NCBI GenBank assembly: GCA_963995505.1
Contig: OZ023185.1
Location: 20,533,691 to 20,597,690 of the forward strand
DNA from: Hypericum androsaemum
Taxonomy: Eukaryota; Streptophyta; Magnoliopsida; Malpighiales; Hypericaceae
DNA length: 64,000 bases
Reading direction: 5' to 3'
Translations under genes and position numbers: made by a program
The notes under the pieces: model-generated
What the model was told of the DNA's origin: nothing
The model's input: only the letters and a program-made list of their open reading frames with translations
Database searches by the model: none
Shown: piece after piece, positions 54,465-64,000 of the stretch
Layout of the letters: each line of letters opens with the position of its first letter
How positions within the stretch are numbered: position 1 is the first letter of the stretch

Positions 54465-57400
54465 TCACTGTTTATCAATGATCATTTCAGCAGCTGCGCC
54501 CATTGTCTCGACCCCGCCAATGCTAAGCAAGGCCAGGGCAAGCTCCTCCTCATTCCACTGCCTTAACCCTTTGCTTAGTCTCTTCAGTACATCTGAGTTC
54601 ACTTCTAATACCCATGAAGGCGTGCAAACAACCATCAGGTTCACAAAACCCGAGACATAGGAGCGCCAAGTAGCCCAATCACAACCGAGAGAGATTTTAC
54701 CGTCGAGCACTCTTGCCATGAACTCCATGTGCAGGCCAAGGACTTTGGGACGTCGCTTAGATGCCGACGAGGATGAGTCGATTCCCCAAGCAAAAGCGCC
54801 CGAAAGTACTGCAAAGTAGGCTAGTGCATATCCTCTGAGCATGGGAAGCATTCCTTCTGGACCTTCTTCTTGCCCACACCTGTGAACAGTTATGAACCAT
54901 GAAGGCAAAGTTTCTTTGAACAACGAGTGGACTAAGACAAGTCCACCTGATAACCATATTAACGAAGCTGCAAGTGATGCTGCAAGTTTGACTCGCGTCA
55001 TTGCTGAAGCAAGGGAAACTTGTCCCCATTTTAGTCCATTCTTAGTCCTCTTCAAATTCTTCGATCTCTCGCCAGGAAGCCCGCTGGAAGCTATTTCTCT
55101 TGCACATCCCATTAGCAGACAGATAATTTCTCCTGCAATGAACACTATATCTCTGATGGCTCGGTGAGCTCGTAGGTAGAGAATACCAGGAGCAACTGGT
55201 GAAATTCCACCAGAAAAGTGAGAACCAAATCCATGGCCCAAAAGTGCTCCAACACCACCATTGCTGGAGATATCTGCAGCATCTAAACCAACGGTAGCAG
55301 CAAAGCATCTTCGAAGAAGTTGGAACACAGAATCACTGTTGTTCAGGAAGACTGTACGAGAAGCTGCAAACACGAGGAAGTCAAACCATCTCTTCGCCTT
55401 TTGGGTCCACAAGGAAGCCACTATGGGCATGCTAGGCCAAGGGCAGCCTGCTGCAAGGGATTCCAACGCTGGACCAGCCAAATTTAGAAAACGCTCCGAG
55501 GCTTTGTCAATCTTGTATGTTATCGTCAGGCTCACAAAAGCAGCAAGTGGCAATGGAAGAGTAGCTGCTGTGCTTCCCCCTGAAGAAAGAACAAGGCTTA
55601 AGTTGCATATGGCAGCATGTTCATTGACAACTTAAACAAGAAAGCAAGAGGTTGCAACTTTACAAATAGTAGGAAGAAAGGACCTGCATCAAGGCTTGGG
55701 ACAACGACACCGGTTGCAGCTAAAATCTTCTTGATCTTGTCTTCAACAATGGACAAATTTGCTGCTGGACTAGGCCAATCTGTACCATTCATAGGTACAG
55801 GTTTCCAGACACCACGACTCACTTCGGCTGAGAAGTAGCTGATAATAGTCGCCAGTGATGCAGGAAGGAAGTCGGCCAAATCTTTCAGCCCTGGTCAATT
55901 TGAAATGTTTCAGATTATAGCAGTAAAGATTTTGAATTTGTTATGACATGCTTGCTCATAAACTAGGAGAACAAACAGACACTCAACCGAATAGCAGCCG
56001 AACAAACACTTGGAAAACCGACCTGTTGCTAGTTCACGAGGAGATAGTCTCCCATGAGCACATGCTGTCAAAGCAGCATCCACCACGAAAGGAACGACTT
56101 CCAATATTTCCCATGCTGGCAATTTAGGTCTCATACTAGGATCCTCAATTCCTGGTCCGGAGGAACCACTGCTTCCGGAAGTAGAAGTTAAAGATTGGCT
56201 CGCTCTATTGATCTTTCTGAACATCATGTTAAGAAGCAAATCAACAATATGATGAACAGGCGTCCCCTGAACTAGACCAGAAAGTGTCGAAGCTATACAT
56301 CTTTGGTGTTGCCTATACCAGACTTTCAACTTTGGGAAGGAATCAACAAATACTGGTTCCGGAGACGAAGAAGTTGCAACTGCTGAGAGTCTCCTTCTGT
56401 TGCGATTCTTGAGGGCATTTTCAGAAGAGACTAGGTAGGAGTTTCGTACTGAAAGGATGTATTCTGGCGTCAGCTGTGATCCGACCGTCGGGACATCCCC
56501 CACTCCATGGTCTAGAGGAGGATGATTGAATCGCCATAGCATCAAAAGAAGAGCAAATGCATTTGAAAATACAGCATGGGCTGAGATTTCTTCCCCTGAT
56601 GGTAGTCTCCATGATACATCAGGGACACATGACCCGAAAACCTCACAAATTGGCATCAGTGAGCATGCCAGATGTGGCACCTGCCGGACGACCGAGAAAT
56701 TAAGCAAAAGATACATCCCAAAGATAGACGAGCTGCATAGGTGAGATGGTTCGTACCAGGCCGTGCATGGAGAAAATCTGAATAGAATCAACTGTTGCTA
56801 TTCCGACAACAAGCACGTTCAGGATTGGAGCATAACATACTAAGTGGCTGTCAGTCCCGGAATGGTTGGCAGGAACTGGAGGAGACAGCAATCTTGTGAT
56901 GAATTGAACGGTATGCTCCTGCAGGAAATCGCGACAAATTCAAATGATCGAAGTTTGATCAACTACTACCTTACACCTAAAGTAATACCAGGAAAAAGAA
57001 CAACTAAGTACAGATTGCTACATCAAACGGGATATGAAAAGTAATATGTCGGATTCCAAAGATTGGTCAGTTCAGAGAGTAGTCAGTGTTGACTTCCGAA
57101 TCTGATACCTGTATATTCCAACCCCGAAGTAGAGAAGCCCCACAGAGGATCGTAGCAGCAGATATCTTCTCATCATCTGAACCTTTGACTGCAAGCTCGA
57201 ACACACTCTCGATTTCTGCTAAACTTCCATCAAACCCATGAGCAAATTCAGTTGCTTTAACCTTGGTTAATTTGAACAGGAAAGAGCATCAGATATACCT
57301 AGCTTCAGAAAAGAAAAATGGAGGAGATTGAAGACCGGGTCGAATATCAACGGAATGAAACTACATTCAGGATCTGCTCAAAGGCTAAATGAACTTGGAT

Positions 57401-60400
57401 ATTTGTCCTACGAAACTGAGTCATCTATCGAAGTTCTTCTATATGCAAGTACCTTGAAGCAGGATTTGAAGCCAGAGCATTGACCATGGCATGGGTAAGT
57501 GGGGCACCCTTCATGAATGACGACCAACCGGGCACCTGAGCTGGAATGCTATGAGGTATTTGGCTAATGCGTCCATTTACATATCCCGGCCAGAAGTAAG
57601 CTGATGTGTCGAGCAGATTCCTTGCTATACAAGCCTCCACAATCAAATGGCGCAAGTTTCCAGCTGAAACATTTGCAGAAAATCAAACACTTCGAAGCCT
57701 TCAGCATTGTGGAAAACCTCAACATGGTGCGGTAAAGCTTACCACAAATTGACGGCATATCTTTCATGCTGGTACACTCGAAGTATGAGCTACCAACATT
57801 GAATCCTGAAGCAAACAACAAAGCTACTGTTGCAGCTTGATTGGCTGCAGAAACAACTGATTGAGGTGGACTCAGCAACTCCTGGTAATCTCCAAGTAAC
57901 TGTAAGCTGGATACTAAATCTTCGCGGCATCTTCCTGGTTTGTGTTTCTCTTTCCAATGGTTTGTAGAGCCAAATTCGGATTTGCTGACTGTCGTAGCTT
58001 CATCTTCCTCAATGAGATCGGCAATGACAAGAGGTATGATGGACAGTAACATGCACAGCCGGGTATCCAGACGAGGGATGGGGCCCTCCATCGGATTCCT
58101 TTCCTAAATTTGAGCGAAAGGATTGCAAACATTTAGAGGGGTAGAAAGATTCATCCACAGGATGAAATAGTATAGCAGCAGAACTCTCACCCTTTGTACA
58201 AGGCGCAGAGATGCAATCCAAATGCTTAAGAAAGTATCGTGCCACGTGGTACCATTTATTGCTTGAAGGATCTTAACTAAACCTGCTTAAAAGAAAACTT
58301 AGAAGGCATGTGGTGTTTGTTTTGCATAGCAGAAAGATGTAGATCAAAGGCATTTCTGAACTTACCGGTCACATGCTCAATCGCACTTGTTGCACTAACT
58401 TGATATCCATCCATAGCATCTTCTAATGCTAGATCAAGAGGAAGCCAAAGAGCAGAAGGCGTAGCTCCGTGACACAGACCCGAAGAAGAAACAAGAGATC
58501 CAAAAGCTGTTGCTGCGTGGAACTGTTGGGATGTACTAATTTTAGATTCTCGAGTCAGTAGCACTTGGGTGTCCGAAGTCAACCGCAGAAGGTCTTCAGC
58601 TGTCAGAATCGTTGAATTTCTTAATGCTGATGAATTTTCTCCAAGCAGTCGTAACCTCTGGATGAACCTTATCCAATGTGTCGGCCTGTCAAAATGGTTA
58701 ACAAATGAACTCAACCCTTAGAAAGCAATCCTAATGGGTAAAAATAAACTTACAAGTTCCGACGTGCCAAGTAGAGTATCTGTGAAGTTATTCTGTTTTG
58801 CAGAAACTTCCCAATTGTTTCTATAGCTAGCAGAGTATTCATATTCTGGAGTTTCTGTAGATGCTCGGTTCTTTTTTCGTCGTAGCTATAATCATCTATG
58901 TCCATCTCCTGATGCTTCATTCCTAATCTGGCCTGTTTCTCAGGTGAGAATTCCAATATGCCTTCATCATCCAATGCAGCATCTAGCAGGTGCCACACAA
59001 CTGAAAAGACGAACTCAACGACGAGGATTCCATGATCGCTAGCTTTTATTCCGAGGTTTTGAGAGAGATGAAGAGCAGCGTCGATTGACTTTATGACCCT
59101 GCAAGAAGGTGACACAAATATCATCAGACATGAACATTATATATCTTACCTTGTCTCTCAAACTTCATTTATAGTCCTTATCTTAGGCTTCTGAGGAATT
59201 CATTGTAACAACAAAAGACACCTCCAACTAAAAGAAAGTACCTTTTCCAAATACAAATACAAATACAAATACTCATACTCTTGAGAATGTATATTTTCTT
59301 TCCTATACTTGAGAGGCATCAGGGGTTTCTTTAGGGAAGGGTGATAAATGTTGAACAGAGGTGATATTTATTCAGAGAGGCTGAAGCAAAGTGACTGAAT
59401 TGGTAACTTTCTCGATCAAAAGTTAAGGAAGAGAGACACAGACTTTAACCATGAGAAAGCTGGAAAACGTTATTAACTGCCCACAACTCCACATTACAAA
59501 GATAATGGAAAGATAGGAGGAGGCTAAACTGACAGTTCAGGATTTGGTCCAAGAAGTTGACACTCGAGATCGAATGCATGTCTCGTCAGGAGCTCTATAT
59601 AGAGCCTGTAAGCCACGGGTCGAGAACGTCGACAGGGAATAATCCTGGGGAAACAAAGACAGGACCATGAATATTACATTACAATGCAATGAGAAAAATC
59701 ATCAGCGAGCAGAATGCAGAAATCGAGAGAGAAATCGTAAGGAAGTGTGTGCATCCTGGATTCCAACTGAAGCAACAAACACCATCCTAGGTAGTTATCA
59801 TGTCACAGTCAAAGATTAGACAAAGAACCAAATAGCAGAATGCAGATTGCATCTGGGTGGGGCTTCTTGTTTAGATCAACAAACACCAAAAGGCAGCCAT
59901 TTCATTATTGAGGCTGCTGCTTATTCGAGTTCTGATCAGCTAACAGAACGAAAGACTCAGACTTTAACTAAACTCAATTCAAGTACATACCCAGAAAGGA
60001 CAAGAAGGGAAACTGTAGGAGTATGAAAATTCTAACATTATATCATAGCAGCCGGGTGTCCGTCCGAGTATGAATGCCATGTGGATTATAATGAATTAGA
60101 CCTCTCCAACCAATAGCCAAGATACTAACAAAAACCAAATAAAAATGTAAGATAGAAGGACTGACTATATAAAGAACCGACCTTTGACAAAGAAGAGCAA
60201 GTACTAGGAGAGGAGGGACAATTCTGAGGACCAAAGCTTTCTCGAGGAACTTCCAAAGAGCGGGGACATTATGGTCCCAGCAAATGTAAGAGACCAACAA
60301 AGTGGCGAGCTCGGGAGAAGGTAAAGAGACCCCATTTACACTGAGGCTTGAAGATACTTGCAGAGCCCATAGGAGAGGATCACTGGCTCTCTCCTGGGCC

Positions 60401-60471
60401 AACTTGGTCAACTCTCTCACGCTGTCCCATACCTTCCTCCTGCTCTCCTCCGTCTCCGACGAGACGGCCAT
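54465..60471 (-). CDS. MED33A: Mediator complex subunit 33A-like (RFR1/REF4 family)
   Basis: Twelve exons join in frame to 1328 residues, the usual family size: 60471-60182, 59644-59534, 59098-58754, 58685-58366, 58282-58191, 58103-57743, 57663-57453, 57223-57109, 56918-56757, 56680-56023, 55890-55684 and 55579-54465. MED33A/B are plant Mediator tail subunits that restrain phenylpropanoid and lignin gene expression. Diagnostic stretches are DPLLWALQVSSSL, LPSPELATLLVSYICWDHNV, PALWKFLEKAL, RPVAYRLYIELLTRHAF, LLDAALDDEGILEFSPEKQA, LATEL-type helices throughout, DDEKISAATILCGASLLRGW, KLPAWEILEVVPFVVDAALT, and LRQWNEEELALALLSIGGVE at the end. I start at ATG 60471; an upstream in-frame codon at 60492 is GTG. 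Exon 8's acceptor (GGAAG) is weak, but it alone keeps frame and family alignment. Confidence 0.9.
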
Positions 60472-60495
60472 TCCTTCCTTCTTCCCAATCACGCT

Positions 60496-60500
<5 letters not shown>

Positions 60501-60538
<38 letters not shown>
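60501..60538. repeat. (GA)n microsatellite in the MED33A leader
   Basis: About 19 GA units lie 30-67 bp upstream of the MED33A start codon. On the gene's strand this is a (TC)n tract, common in plant 5' UTRs and core promoters. Confidence 0.9.
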
Positions 60539-60541
<3 letters not shown>

Positions 60542-61107
60542 TTTCTTGCTCTTAAATGGGTGAAGCTATGGAGGGACGAAGCTACTACTATTTTGTCTTT
60601 GATGATATCTATGTTGTAAGCAGTTTGAACTTTGAACCAACAAACGGTTTTTTATTACTCAATCCAACATCCACACGGAGATGGGTTTTTTTTAGAAATA
60701 TTCATATATAAGTTTCAAAATCTATATTCTGGGAATGTCGATCAATTTATTTTATCTCTAACCTAATTTTTTTTATTAATTTAGTTTATTTTGGGGTAAT
60801 TTGGAGAAATTAAATGTGATGCGATTTTTTATTTTATTTTGTGATGAGGACAAAATCCGGTCTGACCAAATTCTTCGAGTCAAAAAAATTTAGTCGAACC
60901 ATCACTTCAACCGAATTTCGGACAATTTGCAAGGTATCCATATCAATCCCAAACCTGGAATGATCAGACCACATTGTTTATAACCTTGATGTTTACCATA
61001 AAACTCATTCAAAAGTTAAACAGTGTGGAAGTTTCAAACAAAAATAATTCTCCAAATTAGCCGTACTTCTGTTACATGATTCGGAATCCAGTGGACATTA
61101 TACATTC

Positions 61108-61380
61108 TTAGTAGGTAGAGGAACAGATTCTAACAAAAAGAATTGCTTACGTACAACATATTTAGTGGGTTTGATTCTACCAAAAAAAATTAATGGGGTT
61201 GTTTTTGGAAAAGGATATTAGGATTTGTCCAAATTCCTAGTTAGTAGGTAGAGGAACAGATTCTAACCAAAAAAAAACTTTCTTACCTAAAACATATTTA
61301 GTGGGTTTGATTCTACCAAAAGCAATTAATGGGATTATTTTTGGAAAAGGATATTAGGATTTGTCCAGATTCTTAGTTAG
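61108..61380. repeat. Two-unit tandem duplication, about 133 bp per unit
   Basis: The block beginning TTAGTAGGTAGAGGAACAGA and running through CATATTTAGTGGGTTTGATT and GGAAAAGGATATTAGGATTT occurs twice in succession (from about 61108 and about 61241) with small differences, mainly in A-run lengths. Confidence 0.85.
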
Positions 61381-62600
61381 AAGGATATGTGTAAGAGTCC
61401 ATTGCATTATAATGGATATAGTTATATAGATACGAGATTTAATTAGAGGCGTAAACTCGTATTTCACATATTATAATTATAATAACTTCGATCTAGTAAA
61501 TATAAATATATATTGTGTTTTCTATCTCTCAATCATTATTTACTATGGTGTTCTGATGTTTCGATTCCACTTATTGAACAAATTGTAATTATAATGATGA
61601 AGATTTGGCAGCGTCCAATTGAAGGAAAACAGCTTTATAATTTTTATGCGCATGCACTTTTGGGAGGAAATTTAGTGGTTAGGGGTAGGTGAAGATTACG
61701 ACATGGGAAGGTGTTACATGATCCCACCACCAACAATACCACCAAGAATTGGTCCAGCTCAGGGCAATCATCATAAGTACAGGGCATATTTGCTTTAGGT
61801 GGATTATCCATTTGTGTCCACTTCCTCCTACCAAGTCAAGATTAGGCAAGGTACTCTTGGTGTGAGCTCCAACTTTCTTTTAATCTTTCATATACAAAGT
61901 CAAATTCGAGTTTTATTTACAAAACAGTTATTCCAATGATGTATTTTTATATTAGTAAAATTTAAACTTAATATCTCTTTGAATAAATCCAAATCTTTTA
62001 CTATTTGAATAAACTCATATTCGTCTACCTTTTTCTTTTATATCAAGTTATGTTTTTCGAATTATATGCTCTGGCTGGGGTTGGTAATGCAGGTACAATG
62101 GATTTTTTATAAATTAATAGTTTTGAAACCATAAAATTTTATTAATTTAGAGAGTCATTAAATAATCAATATAAATTTGAGAGGTTAGGATAAAAGAATA
62201 ATATTTTATAAAGATGATTAATTTATCAAGTATTAATTAATATATATTTTACTATATAATAGATTAGGTAGAATCCATATATTTTAGTATACCCACACAT
62301 TAAATAGGACTTTATATATGCAACTATATAGGTTTCAGTATTTCATAATGATTTAACTAACAAATTTTTTTTTAAAATTTCAGTCTCTTTTTTGTTTTTG
62401 TCCCTCGATTATGAGATAAATTATGGCTCAACATCTCCACCAACACGGGTTGTCAAATAATTAATACGTTCTTTAGACATTAAATAGCTTAACTACTCTT
62501 GTTGACCCGTCATTTGATTTGTGATTTAAGTGTAAGCTTTTGCATTAAATAACCACTTCGTGGACTAAGTGACGCCGGCATATTTATGCGGTGGTATCTT

Positions 62601-62710
62601 ATTATAATGAGATCTAGAAACTTATAAAAAAATATAACGAGATATACAAACTTATAAAAAAATATAATGAGATATACAAACTTATAAAAAAATATAATGA
62701 GATATACAAC
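62601..62710. repeat. 30-bp tandem repeat, about 3.5 units
   Basis: The unit GATATACAAACTTATAAAAA plus AATATAATGA repeats at 62611, 62641, 62671 and, partly, 62701. The first unit has two substitutions. Confidence 0.9.
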
Positions 62711-64000
62711 ATAATATATTAATAAAATTTACGAATACAAAAAGAAATCTAACAGATGATGCATCTTCCAAATCTTATGAATATAGTTGCATCAAAGATT
62801 TGTAATTTTTTCCCGTTTTTCATGATTGTCCAATTTTAACCAAGATTGGTTTAATGGGTACCTTGATATCAAGTATTTTCGACGAAAATATAATAGCGAA
62901 ATATATGTTTATGTAGCTAAATTAGAATGGTGAAAACAGAATGTTTTATTTATCTAACGACGAAATATGTGAATTGTCTCTGTTAAATAATCCAGTCATA
63001 CATCAGATTTTTCACTAACGTGAAAAAAGAAATTGTTAATTACAATTACGTAGTTAAGAAAATGACTCACGGTGCAATTACCATACATAATAGTTTCGTA
63101 AAGCAAAGAGAGGGTTCTAATTGAAACTTAATTGCATGGAAATCAGTGTATGATTGATTATAACTAATCTCGGTAGGTGAAGAGGACAAGACAGGCCCAG
63201 GATGTGAATCTTAGTTGGTTAGGACCTGATTTTAAGGTGGTTCAGTTGGTGAACATGTCAGATGAAAGATGTAGATAGATAATTTTAATATTTTCCTTCC
63301 ACTGTCTCCATGTCAAAATATATAATCCATGGTTCATGATCCCATGCTAGCCCCACACTTTTTTTAATCTTTGTATCCATAAATGTTGAACATTATTTAT
63401 AAAATGATTCTCTCAATAATATATTTTACATTCGTAAAAATTATTTTTAATTAAATTTAAATTTCTGAAGCGATTCCTATTGGTGATAGTCCCACGCTTT
63501 ATTATAGTAATGGCAGGTTTTTTTTGGTAAATATAATTTTTTTAAAGGGCAAAGAAACGGTATAATATAATATTGAAAGTGACAAAAGAGATGGAAGCTG
63601 ATTCCATAATATAAATTTTAACGTATTCACATTATCAATGGAAAACACTTTACCACCAAATCCCAAACTGCAAATGCAAGCAATCATAATTGATGTAATT
63701 GGCTGTCAATACGAAAACTTATGATATTATCATACAAACTTACACATGTTCGAGTGAAACAAGACTAACAAAAAATAGTAAGCAAATTTTAGTGCTACCT
63801 GTTCATATAGTTAACAGTCAAAATTTGATTAAATTAGAACAATTACGTATCTCAACCACATTCTTAAAGAAAAAAATCATGTGGCATTTTTTGGGTTTTG
63901 GTGGTACTGATGCGACAGTTCACCTGATTAATTGCCAGCTTAATTGCAAGGTAAGAAAGTAATTAAAAAGGACATGGAGCTAATCACTAGTTTACTTGAT

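Larger units (their letters stand above)
60539..64000. other. AT-rich terminal region, no gene seen
   Basis: Apart from the MED33A promoter and the tandem repeats listed separately, these 3.4 kb show no coding region or RNA gene that I can support. A diverged dispersed repeat shared with 31000-31230 lies at about 60850-60990. Confidence 0.5.

Overview
This window is nuclear DNA from a eudicot plant, apparently a woody one, but the sequence does not name the species. Genes have short phase-consistent introns with GT..AG ends, intergenic DNA is AT-rich, and four LTR-retrotransposon insertions or remnants plus one LINE remnant are present. I assembled exons by eye from both strands. Every multi-exon model below closes in frame from ATG to stop, but none has been checked against transcripts.

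Layout. 1-10942: flanking DNA and a degenerate 8.4-kb Copia element (631-9060, target duplication TTTCA) whose LTRs carry an array of G-box palindromes. 10943-14280 (-): nine-exon alpha/beta hydrolase of the DUF1749/UPF0613 family. 17712-18722 (+): single-exon adenylate isopentenyltransferase, most like IPT5 (cytokinin synthesis). 19200-39740: a repeat-rich stretch which I read as an imperfect direct duplication of the interval between IPT5 and the first exon of the next gene. Copy A was split by a young, nearly intact Copia element (20187-28038, minus strand). It ends in a broken copy of the neighbour's exon 1 and is followed by an L1-type LINE remnant. Copy B was split by a 1.95-kb gag-only non-autonomous LTR element (34046-35995, target duplication CTATT).

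39492-43061 (+): thirteen-exon CNNM/DUF21-CBS membrane protein. 43923-44069 (-): a 48-residue DVL/ROTUNDIFOLIA4-like signalling peptide gene with a TATA box 130 bp upstream. 46846-49132 (+): six-exon serine incorporator (SERINC/TMS1) membrane protein. 49586-50317 (+): single-exon protein of the plant 'ribosomal protein L34e superfamily' type (At5g19025-like). 52133-54241 (+): intronless E-class PLS pentatricopeptide repeat protein, MEF18-like. 54465-60471 (-): twelve-exon Mediator subunit 33A-like protein (1328 aa). The final 3.4 kb holds only tandem repeats and AT-rich DNA.

The genes do not form a pathway. From memory, DUF1749, IPT5, the L34e-like protein and MEF18 correspond to Arabidopsis At5g19050, At5g19040, At5g19025 and At5g19020. 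That would make the window a conserved microsyntenic block expanded by transposons and carrying additional genes. I found no clearly new biochemical system. The least ordinary items are the DVL micro-gene, the nested tandem duplication with its orphan exon, the gag-only element, the hairpin downstream of IPT5 and the G-box-studded LTR.
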